64,000 nucleotides of DNA from Streptomyces anulatus (lineage in GTDB: Bacteria; Actinomycetota; Actinomycetes; Streptomycetales; Streptomycetaceae). This document shows positions 7,721 to 15,918 of the stretch, piece after piece. Made by a program: the position numbers and the translations under genes. Under the pieces are notes generated by a model. The model was not told where the DNA came from and did no database searches. It worked only from the letters and a program-made list of their open reading frames with translations. The stretch spans positions 415,880-479,879 of the forward strand of contig NZ_BMVK01000002.1 in assembly GCF_014650675.1 (NCBI RefSeq), in the 5' to 3' direction. Position 1 is the stretch's first letter; every line of letters starts with the position of its first letter.

Positions 7721-8736
7721 TGAGCACGAACGACGACAAGAATCTGCTCGACCCGGGCTTCGAGCTGACCCTGCGTCCCATGCGCTACCCGGACTTCTAC
7801 GAGCGCTACCGGGACGCGATCAAGAACACCTGGACCGTCGAGGAGGTCGACCTCCACTCGGACGTCTCCGACCTCGCCAAGCTGTCGCCGGGTGAGCAGC
7901 ACATGATCGGCCGGCTGGTGGCGTTCTTCGCGACCGGTGACTCGATCGTCTCCAACAACCTCGTGCTGACGCTGTACAAGCACATCAACTCCCCCGAGGC
8001 GCGGCTGTACCTGTCGCGGCAGCTGTTCGAGGAGGCCGTGCACGTCCAGTTCTATCTGACGCTGCTGGACACCTATCTGCCCGACCCGGACGACCGGGCG
8101 GCGGCGTTCGACGCGGTCGAGGAGATCCCCTCGATCCGCGAGAAGGCCCAGTTCTGCTTCAAGTGGATGGACTCGGTCGAGAAGATCGACCGGCTGGAGA
8201 CGAAGGCCGACCGCCGCCGTTTCCTGCTGAACCTGATCTGCTTCGCGGCCTGCATCGAGGGGCTGTTCTTCTACGGCGCCTTCGCGTACGTGTACTGGTT
8301 CCGCTCGCGCGGTCTGCTGCACGGTCTCGCCACGGGCACCAACTGGGTGTTCCGTGACGAGACGATGCACATGAACTTCGCGTTCGAGGTCGTGGACACC
8401 GTCCGCAAGGAGGAGCCGGAGCTCTTCGACGACGCGCTGGAGCAGCAGGTCACCGACATGCTGAGGGAAGCGGTCGAGGCGGAGTTGCAGTTCGGCCGCG
8501 ACCTGTGCGGCGAGGGCCTGCCGGGCATGAACACCGAGTCGATGCGCCAGTACCTGGAGTGCGTCGCCGACCAGCGGCTCGCCCGCCTCGGCTTCCCGAC
8601 GGTGTACGGCTCGGAGAACCCGTTCTCCTTCATGGAGCTGCAGGGCGTCCAGGAGCTGACGAACTTCTTCGAGCGCCGCCCGTCCGCCTACCAGGTGGCC
8701 GTGGAGGGCTCGGTCGGGTTCGACGACGACTTCTAG
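7720..8736 (+). CDS. nrdB: Ribonucleotide reductase class Ia, beta (radical) subunit
   Basis: A 338-residue R2 subunit that carries the di-iron/tyrosyl-radical cofactor for NrdA. Iron-ligand motifs are readable in order: TVEEVDLHSD near residue 40, LFEEAVHVQFYLTLLDTY near residue 105, FAACIEGLFFYG near residue 175 and FRDETMHMNFAFEV near residue 215. The C-terminal tail SVGFDDDF fits the peptide that docks on the alpha subunit. The ATG at 7720 overlaps the nrdA stop by one base, so both are co-translated. A 14-bp perfect hairpin lies 54 bases after the stop. Confidence 0.97.
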   Translation: MSTNDDKNLLDPGFELTLRPMRYPDFYERYRDAIKNTWTVEEVDLHSDVSDLAKLSPGEQHMIGRLVAFFATGDSIVSNNLVLTLYKHINSPEARLYLSRQLFEEAVHVQFYLTLLDTYLPDPDDRAAAFDAVEEIPSIREKAQFCFKWMDSVEKIDRLETKADRRRFLLNLICFAACIEGLFFYGAFAYVYWFRSRGLLHGLATGTNWVFRDETMHMNFAFEVVDTVRKEEPELFDDALEQQVTDMLREAVEAELQFGRDLCGEGLPGMNTESMRQYLECVADQRLARLGFPTVYGSENPFSFMELQGVQELTNFFERRPSAYQVAVEGSVGFDDDF

Positions 8737-8759
8737 ACCCTCCGGGCCCGAGGGGTCTC

Positions 8760-8975
8760 TCAGACCCTCGCCCAGCTTCTGAGGTAGGGGCGCCGCTCAG
8801 CCGTCACCGGCTGAGCGGCGCTCCGCGTTTCCGGGGGTCCGGCCGCCCGCCGCCCGCGTTCCGCCTCCCGGAGCTGGCGGTCTATACGGCGTTCGCGGGC
8901 GAGGCCGAGGGCCACGGGCGCGAGGACGAGGGCGAAAAGTGCTGCTACGACCAGGTAGTTCAGGAATGTGTTCAT
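8760..8975 (-). CDS. Small single-pass membrane protein
   Basis: A 71-residue protein from the ATG at 8975 (preceded by GAGGC). It has one N-terminal membrane segment (FLNYLVVAALFALVLAPVAL) followed by a charged cytoplasmic-type tail (ARERRIDRQLREAERGRR). The frame stays open upstream to 9026, but the sequence before the ATG does not look coding. It lies antisense between nrdB and the AraC-type gene, and the last third overlaps the hairpin at 8790-8821. The function is unknown. The membrane-segment-plus-charged-tail pattern and high third-position GC suggest a real gene. Confidence 0.6.
   Translation of the reverse strand: MNTFLNYLVVAALFALVLAPVALGLARERRIDRQLREAERGRRAAGPPETRSAAQPVTAERRPYLRSWARV
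8790..8821. terminator. Perfect 14-bp hairpin after nrdB
   Basis: GCGCCGCTCAGCCG, loop TCAC, and its exact complement. It is placed as a terminator would be for nrdB, but it lies inside the 3' end of the small gene on the opposite strand. It may be an intergenic attenuator if the AraC-type gene belongs to the nrd operon. Confidence 0.6.
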
Positions 8976-9056
8976 GCCTCTACTCTGGACCGCCGGAACG
9001 AAAATCATCAGTGGCAGGACTGCCATGAGACATCAAATAGCTGCCACACTCGACGC

Positions 9057-10037
9057 ATGCTGACCAATGTCGCCGCCCTCCTCCTCGACGAGGTCCACCC
9101 CTTCGAACTCGGTGTCCTGTGCGAGGTGTTCGGCCTGGACCGCAGTGACGAGGGCCTGCCGGTGCACGATTTCGCGGTGGTCTCCGCCGAGGGCCCCGTC
9201 CTGAACACCCACGCGGGCTTCACCATCTCCACGCCGCACGGCCTGGAGCGGCTGGAGGAGGCCGACCTCATCGCCGTGCCGGCGGGCAGCCACTTCATGC
9301 GGCGGGAGTATCCCGAGGAGGTCCTCGACGCCCTGCGCCGGGCCGTCGCGCGCGGCTCACGGGTGCTGAGCGTCTGCTCGGGAGCGTACGTCCTGGGCGC
9401 GGCCGGGCTGCTGGACGGCCGCCGCTGCACCACGCACTGGCGGCACGCGGAGGAGCTGTCCCGGCGCTTCCCCGAGGCGATCGTCGAGCCGGACGTGCTG
9501 TACGTGGACGAGGGCGCGGTCATCAGTTCGGCGGGCACCGCCGCCGGGATCGACGCGTGTCTGCATCTGATCCGGCAGGAGTACGGCCAGGAGGCGGCCA
9601 ACACCCTCGCCCGGCGCATGGTGGTGCCGCCGCACCGGGACGGCGGGCAGGCGCAGTACATCAGCCGCCCGCTGCCCCGGGACTCCTGCGACACGGTCGG
9701 CTCGACCCTGGCCTGGATGGAGCAGCACCTCGACGAGGAGATGAGCGTGGAGCAGCTGGCGGCGCTGGCGCACATGTCGCCGCGCACCTTCGCCCGGCGG
9801 TTCCAGCAGGAGACCGGGACCACGCCCTACCGCTGGCTGCTGCGGCAGCGGGTGCTGCTGGCCCAGCATCTGCTGGAGACGTCCGATCTGACGGTCGACA
9901 CGATCGCGGGGCGGACGGGCTTCGGTACGGCGGCGACCCTGCGACACCAGTTCGTGCGGTCACTGGGCACCACGCCGAACGCCTACCGCCGCACCTTCCG
10001 GGGCCCGGCGGCCACGGCCGTGCCCGACGTCGCCTGA
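9057..10037 (+). CDS. AraC/GlxA-family transcriptional regulator (probable NrdS)
   Basis: A 326-residue protein from the ATG at 9057. Residues 1-180 form a DJ-1/PfpI (GlxA-type amidase-like) domain with the conserved cysteine in SVCSGAYVLGAAGLLDGR. The last 100 residues are an AraC double helix-turn-helix (MSVEQLAALAHMSPRTFARR and LTVDTIAGRTGFGTAATLRH). In Streptomyces the nrdAB pair is followed by nrdS, an AraC-like gene reported to be co-transcribed under the B12 riboswitch, and position and family fit that gene. Here a 320-base gap with an antisense small gene and a strong hairpin separates it from nrdB, so co-transcription needs testing. Ligand and targets are unknown. Confidence 0.85.
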   Translation: MLTNVAALLLDEVHPFELGVLCEVFGLDRSDEGLPVHDFAVVSAEGPVLNTHAGFTISTPHGLERLEEADLIAVPAGSHFMRREYPEEVLDALRRAVARGSRVLSVCSGAYVLGAAGLLDGRRCTTHWRHAEELSRRFPEAIVEPDVLYVDEGAVISSAGTAAGIDACLHLIRQEYGQEAANTLARRMVVPPHRDGGQAQYISRPLPRDSCDTVGSTLAWMEQHLDEEMSVEQLAALAHMSPRTFARRFQQETGTTPYRWLLRQRVLLAQHLLETSDLTVDTIAGRTGFGTAATLRHQFVRSLGTTPNAYRRTFRGPAATAVPDVA

Positions 10038-10067
10038 GCGCCGCCGGGCACGGGGGTTCTACGGAGA

Positions 10068-10112
10068 GGTACGGGAGGTAAGGAAGGTGCGGGAGGTACG
10101 GAAGGCGCGGGG
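10068..10112. repeat. Five tandem 9-bp units between convergent genes
   Basis: Units at 10068, 10077, 10086, 10095 and 10104 are variants of GGTACGGGA. They lie between the AraC-type stop and the M15 peptidase stop on the opposite strand. This may be slipped-strand expansion; no function is seen. Confidence 0.6.
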
Positions 10113-10115
10113 AGG

Positions 10116-10853
10116 TCAGATACCGCAGCTGGGCGCCGACCAGAAGCGGCTGGGGCCCTGGTTGACGTGCACGTGGTCGTTGTGGCCGGCATAGCCGGGG
10201 CCGAGGATTCCCCGGAAGCCGTGGTAGCGGGCCTGCTTGGCCAGCGTGCACAGCGAGTGCGGGGAGGCGCCGAGGTCGACCGCGTCGCCGTACATATGGC
10301 GGCTGTTGGAGGCTCCGCCCACGGCCGCGTTGCAGGAGACGGAGCGGAAGCCGCTGGTGACGCGGATGGACTGGTCGCCCAGCGCGTGGCGCAGCGCCTC
10401 CAGCTTCCACATGCTGCTCAGCGCGCTGGCCTTGGCCGTGCCCGCCGCGACCTTCCCGCCGGCCCAGGTGCTGTTGCACTTGTTCAGCTCGGGGTACGTG
10501 AAGTGGGCCGGGGTGCAGTCGTTGTCCTGGAGCGCGTAGAGCTTGGACTGGGTGGCGGGGCCGGCGACCCCGTCGGCGGCCAGGCCGTAGGCCGCCTGGA
10601 ACCGCTTGACGGCGGCGGTGGTGGCGGGGCCGTAGGAGCCGTCGATGGCGAGCACCGCGTTGTAGCCCGGGTATCCGGCAACCCGGATCTGGAGCTGGGT
10701 GACATCGTTGCCGGTGGCGCCGGCCTTCAGGGTACGGGTCCAGGTGTAGCAGCCGTCCGCCTGCGCGGTGCCGGCGGTCAGCACCGCACCACCCCAAGCG
10801 AACGAAATGGTCATGACAAGTCCGAGCAGAACGCGTGCGGTGCGTCTCAGCAC
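10116..10853 (-). CDS. Secreted peptidoglycan-binding M15 peptidase
   Basis: A 245-residue exported protein starting at GTG 10853. A Sec signal peptide is clear: a basic start, the core VLLGLVMTISFAWGGAVL and the cleavage site AQA-D near residue 32. Residues ~40-105 are a PG_binding_1 domain (ATGNDVTQLQIRVAG, IDGSYGPATTAAVKRFQ). Residues ~115-245 are an M15-type zinc D-Ala-D-Ala peptidase domain with ligands in SRHMYGDAVDLG and NDHVHVNQG. Cysteines in the catalytic part probably form disulfides. It should trim peptidoglycan crosslinks or stem peptides outside the cell. It is transcribed separately from def, which ends in a strong terminator upstream. Confidence 0.9.
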   Translation of the reverse strand: MLRRTARVLLGLVMTISFAWGGAVLTAGTAQADGCYTWTRTLKAGATGNDVTQLQIRVAGYPGYNAVLAIDGSYGPATTAAVKRFQAAYGLAADGVAGPATQSKLYALQDNDCTPAHFTYPELNKCNSTWAGGKVAAGTAKASALSSMWKLEALRHALGDQSIRVTSGFRSVSCNAAVGGASNSRHMYGDAVDLGASPHSLCTLAKQARYHGFRGILGPGYAGHNDHVHVNQGPSRFWSAPSCGI

Positions 10854-10970
10854 AGGGGCCTCCCTCTGAACGTCACGGTCGATGTGCTCGCGAGCCTGGC
10901 CGAGTCAGCTACGCGCGTCAACTACCCCTGGGGAAACTGCAGTTATCTGCCAGGGGCGGAGCGAAAACCG

Positions 10971-11010
10971 GCAGGGACCCGACACCGGCGAACCGGTACC
11001 GGGTCCCTGC
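10971..11010 (-). terminator. Intrinsic terminator of the deformylase gene
   Basis: A 40-base hairpin with GCAGGGACCCG and its complement outside, AC/AC mismatches, then ACCGG CGAA CCGGT at the tip. It starts 11 bases after the def stop on the minus strand. Confidence 0.85.
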
Positions 11011-11020
11011 GGCGGCGTCC

Positions 11021-11659
11021 TCAGGCGTTCGGGACGACCTCGTAGCGCGGAGTGCCCTCGTCCATCTGCCGCAGCGCGTCCTTGCGCTCCCGCTTGGAGA
11101 GCCGGTCGATGTACAGGTAGCCGTACAGGTGGTCCGTCTCGTGCTGGAGGCACCGCGCGAAGTAGCCGCTGCCCCGCACCTTTACCGGATTGCCCTGCGC
11201 GTCCTGCCCGCGCACCACCGCGTAGTCGGGGCGGGCGAGCGAGGCGTACGCGGTCGGGACCGAGAGGCAGCCCTCGTTGGAGTCGTCCAGCACCCGCGCC
11301 TCGGGGGCCAGCTCCTCCAGGACCGGGTTGCAGATGACGCCGGTGTGGCGCACCCCGTCGTCGTCGGGGCAGTCGTAGACGAAGACCTTCAGGTCCACGC
11401 CGATCTGGTTGGCGGCCAGGCCGACGCCCTCGGCCGTCTTCTGGCTGGCGAACATGTCGTCGATCAGCCGTGCCAGCTCGTCGTCGAACGCGGTGACGTC
11501 CTTGCACTCCTTGTGCAGCACCGGGTTGCCCACGACCGTGATCGGACGGGAGGTGCCGCGCTCGCGGTAGGCCGCCTCACGCTCCTCGCAGTCCTCCGTG
11601 TCGACGAGGAACCCCTCGTCGTCCACGCCGATCCGCCCGTCCGTCTCCTGCTGCGACAT
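11021..11659 (-). CDS. def: Peptide deformylase
   Basis: A 212-residue metallohydrolase that removes the formyl group from nascent proteins. All three deformylase motifs are present: [10 protein letters not shown] near residue 80, EGCLSVP near residue 130 (with the metal-ligand Cys) and QHETDHLYG near residue 173 (the HExxH form). The N-terminal ~35 residues (rich in Glu/Asp, with EDCEERE) extend beyond the minimal enzyme, as in other actinobacterial deformylases. The start is the ATG at 11659. It is a single gene on the minus strand with its own terminator. Confidence 0.95.
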   Translation of the reverse strand: MSQQETDGRIGVDDEGFLVDTEDCEEREAAYRERGTSRPITVVGNPVLHKECKDVTAFDDELARLIDDMFASQKTAEGVGLAANQIGVDLKVFVYDCPDDDGVRHTGVICNPVLEELAPEARVLDDSNEGCLSVPTAYASLARPDYAVVRGQDAQGNPVKVRGSGYFARCLQHETDHLYGYLYIDRLSKRERKDALRQMDEGTPRYEVVPNA

Positions 11660-11774
11660 GTCCGCCGTACGCCTTCCTGCAAAACCTCAGACTCGGTGAC
11701 CCGAGAGCCCCCGGTGCCCGGGCGCTCGGAAGAACAGCACCGCGATCGGTGCGCGTACAGCCTACGGGCACAGG

Positions 11775-12770
11775 TCAGCAGACTTCTTCGAGATCCCGCC
11801 ACTCGCGGCTGTCGGGACTGTCGGCGACCCAGCCGTCCAGCAGCCCGCGCACCAGTCCGGCGGGGGCCGCGAGACCGCATTCGCGCTCCGGGACCCACAG
11901 GTCCCCGGCGCCCGCGGTGCGGTGGCCCAGCGGCCCGGGGTGGCCCGGCTCACTGTGATCGTGCGGGTCCAGGTGCTCCCCGTCGCCCTCGTCGCTCTCC
12001 ATCCGGCTCTCCGAGCACGCCCGGCACAGCAGCCGTACGGAGGAGGACCAGTCCTCGGCCGCGAACCCGGCGTCCGATGCCAGCTTCTCCAGCGCGTCCC
12101 GGTCGTCCTCGGTCGCCGCCTCCAGCAGCACCACCCAGGTCGGCACCGGCGAGGGGGCCCACAGCTCGATCTCGTCGAACACCGGATACGAGGGCCCGGC
12201 CGCGGTGACCCGCTCGCCGTTGGGCACCCCGTCGTGCAGCACGACCTCGCCCCAGCGCCGCCCGGAGGACGGCAGCGGGATCGAGAGCACCTCGATCCGG
12301 GCCGGGTCGAGCCGACGGCCCCAGACCACCTCGGCCTCGCCCTCCGGCGAGAGCCGCACGGCTGCGCTGCCCAGCTCCATACCGGTCGGCTCGGTGGTGG
12401 CCGCGCTGTGCTGCCCGCCGCCGGGAACCTTCAGTCCGTACGCCTGCCAGGCCCGCCGCGCCAGCGGCCAGTCCTGGAGGGCGGTGGCCGCGATCCCGAC
12501 ATTCCACCAGTCCGGGGCGCCCGACTCCCGGTCGAGCAGCGCGACGGCCCGCAGGCCCGCCGCCCTCGCCTGCTCCCAGTCGTGCCGGAACTTGTGCAGC
12601 AGCGCCAGATTGAACCAGGACTCCGAGAGCCAGGGCTCCAGATCCGCCGCGCGCGTCAGCAGCGCCCCCGCGTCCTCGTACCGGCCGTCGCCGATCAGCG
12701 TGAACGCGCGGTCCGTGGCCTGCCGCCAAGAGGCGGACGGCCGATGCCGTACCTTCCCGAAGATCCTCAC
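11775..12770 (-). CDS. Tetratricopeptide-repeat protein
   Basis: I chose the GTG at 12770 (product VRIFGKVRHRPSASW, 331 residues) because GGCGGGA precedes it and because the upstream frame to 12830 has no ribosome site. Residues ~20-130 contain three TPR-like helix pairs (RAFTLIGDGRYEDAGALLTR, SWFNLALLHKFRHDWEQA, WWNVGIAATALQDWPLARRA). The C-terminal half has a beta-rich domain of unknown type, then acidic His-rich sequence (EGDGEHLDPHDHSEPGH) and two cysteines. It is probably cytoplasmic and an interaction scaffold; partners are unknown. Confidence 0.85.
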   Translation of the reverse strand: MRIFGKVRHRPSASWRQATDRAFTLIGDGRYEDAGALLTRAADLEPWLSESWFNLALLHKFRHDWEQARAAGLRAVALLDRESGAPDWWNVGIAATALQDWPLARRAWQAYGLKVPGGGQHSAATTEPTGMELGSAAVRLSPEGEAEVVWGRRLDPARIEVLSIPLPSSGRRWGEVVLHDGVPNGERVTAAGPSYPVFDEIELWAPSPVPTWVVLLEAATEDDRDALEKLASDAGFAAEDWSSSVRLLCRACSESRMESDEGDGEHLDPHDHSEPGHPGPLGHRTAGAGDLWVPERECGLAAPAGLVRGLLDGWVADSPDSREWRDLEEVC

Positions 12771-13031
12771 GATTCCCGCCTGTCCCGACTGGACACCCTC
12801 GTCATCCGCTCTGCTTTCGCATCCAACCATGCCCGGCCGGACGCCCGCTCATTACCCATGGGTTACCCAGCTCCGGCCGGGGTCAGACCGCCCCGCGCGA
12901 GGACGCGTCCCAGCGCCGCCACCCCCGGTGGCCGGTGGCCCCGACCGGTGCCGGGCCCGTGCGGCTCCAGCGCGCCCCCGACATGCGTGGGCCGCTGCGC
13001 CCGGTCGATCGGGGCACAGCGGCCGTCCCAC

Positions 13032-13048
13032 CGGATCCCAGGGATCCG
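13032..13048 (-). terminator. Short palindrome after rsrA
   Basis: CGGATCCC-A-GGGATCCG, a perfect 8-bp inverted repeat 20 bases after the rsrA stop. It is a likely terminator of sigR-rsrA. The rest of 12771-13067 shows nothing else I can support. Confidence 0.55.
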
Positions 13049-13067
13049 ACAGAGCATCTGCGGGTGA

Positions 13068-13388
13068 CTATTCGGCGGCGGTCGCCGACCGGTCGGTGTC
13101 CTGCACGGTCAGATCCTGCTCGGGCACGGCCTCGCCGGCCCGGATCAGGTCGATCCGGCCCATCACCTTGGAGCGCAGGTCGGTCGGGACGTCGTCCTGT
13201 CCGCAGCAGCGCTTGACCAGTTTCTTCACGGCCTGTTCGAGGCCGTACTTCTCCAGGCACGGGGAGCACTCCTCGAAGTGCACCTCGAACTTGGTGCAGT
13301 CGCCCTCGGGCATCTCCCGGTCGAGAAACTCGTAGAGATGGTCGAGGACCTCCGAGCAATCCGTCTCGTGCGGCTCTCCGCAGCTCAT
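13068..13388 (-). CDS. rsrA: Redox-sensing anti-sigma factor RsrA
   Basis: A 106-residue zinc-containing anti-sigma (ZAS) factor. The ligands known for Streptomyces RsrA sit at the expected positions: Cys11, His37, Cys41 and Cys44 (HFEECSPC). Further cysteines are at 3, 31, 61 and 62, the full set described in S. coelicolor. In the reduced state RsrA holds sigma-R. Under disulfide stress a disulfide forms, zinc is lost and sigma-R is released, and mycothiol/thioredoxin reverses this. Its ATG overlaps the sigR stop by four bases (13385-13388), giving stoichiometric coupling. Confidence 0.96.
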   Translation of the reverse strand: MSCGEPHETDCSEVLDHLYEFLDREMPEGDCTKFEVHFEECSPCLEKYGLEQAVKKLVKRCCGQDDVPTDLRSKVMGRIDLIRAGEAVPEQDLTVQDTDRSATAAE

Positions 13389-14227
13389 GAGGCCGAGCCC
13401 TTCCGATCGTCCGAGTCACCGGCGCCGGCCGCGACGAGCCCGCGCTCACGGGCGTAGTCCTCCAGCATTCCGCGCAGCTGGCGGCGGCCGCGGTGCAGCC
13501 GGGACATCACCGTACCGATGGGAGTCCCCATGATGTCCGCGATCTCCTTGTAGGCAAAGCCCTCGACATCGGCGAGATACACGGCGATGCGGAACTCCTC
13601 GGGAATCGCCTGGAGCGCCGACTTCACGTCGGAGTCCGGGAGATGGTCGAGCGCCTGGGACTCCGCCGAGCGCAGACCGGTCGACATGTGCGACTCGGCC
13701 CGTGCCAGCTGCCAGTCCTCGATCTCCTCGGCGGCGCTGCGCTGGGGCTCCCGCTGCTTCTTGCGGTACGAGTTGATGAAGGTGTTGGTGAGAATGCGGT
13801 ACATCCACGCCTTGAGGTTGGTGCCCTCACGGAACTGGTGGAAGGAGCCGTACGCCTTGGCGTAGGTCTCCTGGACCAGGTCCTCGGCATCGGCCGGGTT
13901 ACGCGTCATGCGCAGCGCGGCCGAGTACATCTGGTCGAGAAAGCCGAGGGCGTCCCGCTCGAAGCGCGCGTTGCGCTCGGCGGACGTCTCCGGTGCACGG
14001 CCGTCGTCGGTCCCTGTGTCGGTCCCAGTGACCGGACCCACCTCCTCCAACGATGTGGCGGAGCCGAAACCGGACCCGCTCGCATCGGAGAATAGTCGAC
14101 CTTGCTTCGAGACGGGCTGTCGATCAGCACCGCCCTGCGGCCGCTCGTGGCTGGTCCTCGCCGCAGGCAGCACGGTCCACTCCAGGTCAGCGGCGTTCGA
14201 GCGGCTGGGGCAGATGGTCGAACCCAT
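13385..14227 (-). CDS. sigR: ECF sigma factor sigma-R, with alternative long form
   Basis: A group IV sigma factor that activates the thiol-oxidative stress regulon. Region 2 is at [20 protein letters not shown] and region 4 at [19 protein letters not shown]. The frame allows two products. The long form starts at ATG 14227 (280 residues), with GGGAG eight bases upstream and within reach of the sigma-R promoter. A short form of about 218 residues could start at GTG 14041, directly behind GGAGGAG. In S. coelicolor a short stable sigma-R and a longer, unstable, induced sigma-R' with an N-terminal extension of similar length are established. The extension has one Cys (residue 6) and no known domain. 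It is followed by rsrA with an ATGA overlap. Confidence 0.96.
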   Translation of the reverse strand: MGSTICPSRSNAADLEWTVLPAARTSHERPQGGADRQPVSKQGRLFSDASGSGFGSATSLEEVGPVTGTDTGTDDGRAPETSAERNARFERDALGFLDQMYSAALRMTRNPADAEDLVQETYAKAYGSFHQFREGTNLKAWMYRILTNTFINSYRKKQREPQRSAAEEIEDWQLARAESHMSTGLRSAESQALDHLPDSDVKSALQAIPEEFRIAVYLADVEGFAYKEIADIMGTPIGTVMSRLHRGRRQLRGMLEDYARERGLVAAGAGDSDDRKGSAS

Positions 14228-14284
14228 GCGACGGACTCCCTCTCGACGTTGTTCCGGGTACCACGTGTCTGTACCGACGTCCCG

Positions 14285-14314
14285 AACAACAGCGCCCCCG
14301 GGCGGAGCATTCCC
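14285..14314 (-). promoter_or_regulatory. Sigma-R-dependent promoter of sigR (p2 type)
   Basis: On the minus strand GGGAAT (14314-14309), 18 bases, then GTTGTT (14290-14285). This matches the sigma-R consensus GGGAAT-N18-GTT exactly. The predicted transcript start lies about 50 bases before the long-form ATG at 14227, so autoactivated transcription should produce the extended protein. Confidence 0.88.
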
Positions 14315-14364
14315 GTGGCCTGTGCCACGGGCGTGAGGCCCGGGTCACCCCGAGGCGGATCCGG

Positions 14365-15006
14365 TCATCCGAGTGACGCGATCCACCCGGCCACCGCGTC
14401 GGTGACGACGCGCATCGTCTGCTCCTCGGTCGCCCCGGACCTCTTCGGCACCGCGAACCCGTGGTCGCCGTGGGGCACTTCAGCCAGCGCGTACGGACCG
14501 GGCGGAAACTCGTCGGGCCGGCCGAAGGGGTCGTTGCCGCCCTGCACCACCAGGGTGGGCACCCCGGCGCCGAGCAGTTCACCGGCGCGGGACTTCTCGG
14601 GCTTGCCCGGCGGGTGCAGCGGGAAGCTGAGCGCGAGGACGGCGGCCGCGCCCAGCTCCGTCGCCGTACGGCAGGCGACCCGGGCCCCGGCGCTGCGGCC
14701 CCCGGAGACGACGGGAAGCCCGGGGGCGGCCAGGGCGGGCCACAGCCCGCGCCAGCCGGTGTCCAGGGTCTTCGGGGCGGGGGCGACCTTCTTTCCGGCC
14801 ACCCGCCAGGGCTGCTCCACCAGGGCGACGGTGACGCCGTGTCCGGGCAGGGCCGCGGCCAGGGCCTTCAGATCGCGGGCCTCGATGCCGCCGCCCGCTC
14901 CGTGGCCGACGGCCAGCACGAGGCGGGGCGCGGGCGAGGCGACCCAGGTGATCCTGGCCTCACCGGCGTCGGTGGTGACGTTCTGCGTACGTGGTTGACG
15001 GCTCAC
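14365..15006 (-). CDS. Alpha/beta-hydrolase (dienelactone hydrolase-like)
   Basis: A 213-residue hydrolase starting at GTG 15006. The oxyanion region VLAVGHGAGGGIEA, the nucleophile elbow GGRSAGARVA (G-x-S-x-G form) and the late His in HGDHGFAVPKRSG, together with the Asp in GGNDPFGRPDEF, give a complete Ser-Asp-His triad. The arrangement resembles the small DUF/KANL3-Tex30-type hydrolases. The substrate is unknown. It lies immediately upstream of sigR on the same strand, but the sigma-R promoter lies between them. Confidence 0.85.
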   Translation of the reverse strand: MSRQPRTQNVTTDAGEARITWVASPAPRLVLAVGHGAGGGIEARDLKALAAALPGHGVTVALVEQPWRVAGKKVAPAPKTLDTGWRGLWPALAAPGLPVVSGGRSAGARVACRTATELGAAAVLALSFPLHPPGKPEKSRAGELLGAGVPTLVVQGGNDPFGRPDEFPPGPYALAEVPHGDHGFAVPKRSGATEEQTMRVVTDAVAGWIASLG

Positions 15007-15049
15007 CGCTCCATCCTCCCCCGCGCGCCGCCCGGATCCCGTGCGCCGC

Positions 15050-15865
15050 TCAGAACAGCGTGGACTCCTCCGGCGCGGCCAGCTCCTCCAGCAGTTCGGG
15101 ACCGTTGTTGCGGACGTTGCTGACGGCGGTGGCGACCGGGTAGGCGCGCATCAGCCCGCCGGGCGGCGGCTCCAGCAGCGCGCGGAGCTCGTCGAGGCCC
15201 GTGTGCGTGGGGTCCAGCCAGGTGTCCCAGCGGTCGGGGGTGAGCATCAGCGGCATCCGGGGGTGGATGTCGGCGAGCGCGCCGGGCCCCTCGGCGGGGG
15301 CGACGGCCAGCGGGGTGGTCTCCGCTTCGGTGGTGATCACCGAGCACGTCACCCACCAGGCGTTCTCGTGGTCGCCGGGCAGTGTCGCGTCGCGCCAGAA
15401 CTCGTACAGTCCGGCCATCGCGAAGACCGACCCGTCGGCGGGGGTCACGAAGTACGGCTGCTTGCGGGCCCGCTTCTTGCCCTTCTTCTCCTCCAGCTGC
15501 CGTTCCTCCGAGCCGGTGACCCACTCGTAGTAGCCGTCGGCGGGCAGGATGCAACGGCGCTGGGCGAAGGCGCGGCGGAAGGAGGGCTTCTCGTGCACGG
15601 TCTCCGCGCGGGCGTTGATCATCCGGGCGGCGCCCTCGGGCGTCTTCGACCAGGACGGTACGAGTCCCCACTTCAGGGCACGCAGCTGGCGAACCGGACG
15701 CCGGTCGTCGGCGTCCTTAACAGGACGCTCCAGAATCGCGTAGACCTCTTTGGTCGGCGCCACGTTCCAGTCCGGCTCCAGGGCCTCGGTGGGTTCCCAC
15801 TTCTCGACGCCGAAGAGTCCGGTCAGGTCCTCGGGCTTCCGACTCGCTGCAAACCGTCCGCACAT
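15050..15865 (-). CDS. SRAP-domain protein (YedK/HMCES family)
   Basis: A 271-residue SOS-response-associated peptidase that forms a protective thiazolidine crosslink to abasic sites in single-stranded DNA. Catalytic Cys2 is in MCGRFAAS. The conserved Asn is in WNVAPT, Glu in ADGYYEWV and His in IHPRMPLML, so the active site is complete. The central loop contains a Lys/Arg-rich segment ([13 protein letters not shown]). It is divergent from the membrane protease gene at 15919; the 53-base spacer must hold both start regions. Regulation by LexA is not evident. Confidence 0.93.
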   Translation of the reverse strand: MCGRFAASRKPEDLTGLFGVEKWEPTEALEPDWNVAPTKEVYAILERPVKDADDRRPVRQLRALKWGLVPSWSKTPEGAARMINARAETVHEKPSFRRAFAQRRCILPADGYYEWVTGSEERQLEEKKGKKRARKQPYFVTPADGSVFAMAGLYEFWRDATLPGDHENAWWVTCSVITTEAETTPLAVAPAEGPGALADIHPRMPLMLTPDRWDTWLDPTHTGLDELRALLEPPPGGLMRAYPVATAVSNVRNNGPELLEELAAPEESTLF

Positions 15866-15918
15866 AAGTGCCAGACTGCCACGACCGCCCGCCCCGACCG
15901 CAAGGAGTCGCCCGGCCG

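Noticed and set aside
10854..10970. c-di-AMP (ydaO-type) riboswitch before the M15 peptidase gene
   Set aside because: Such switches precede many cell-wall hydrolases in streptomycetes, and a GTAGCTGAC-like stretch is present. However, only 117 bases lie between the def terminator and the start, too short for the element, and its core sequences are missing.
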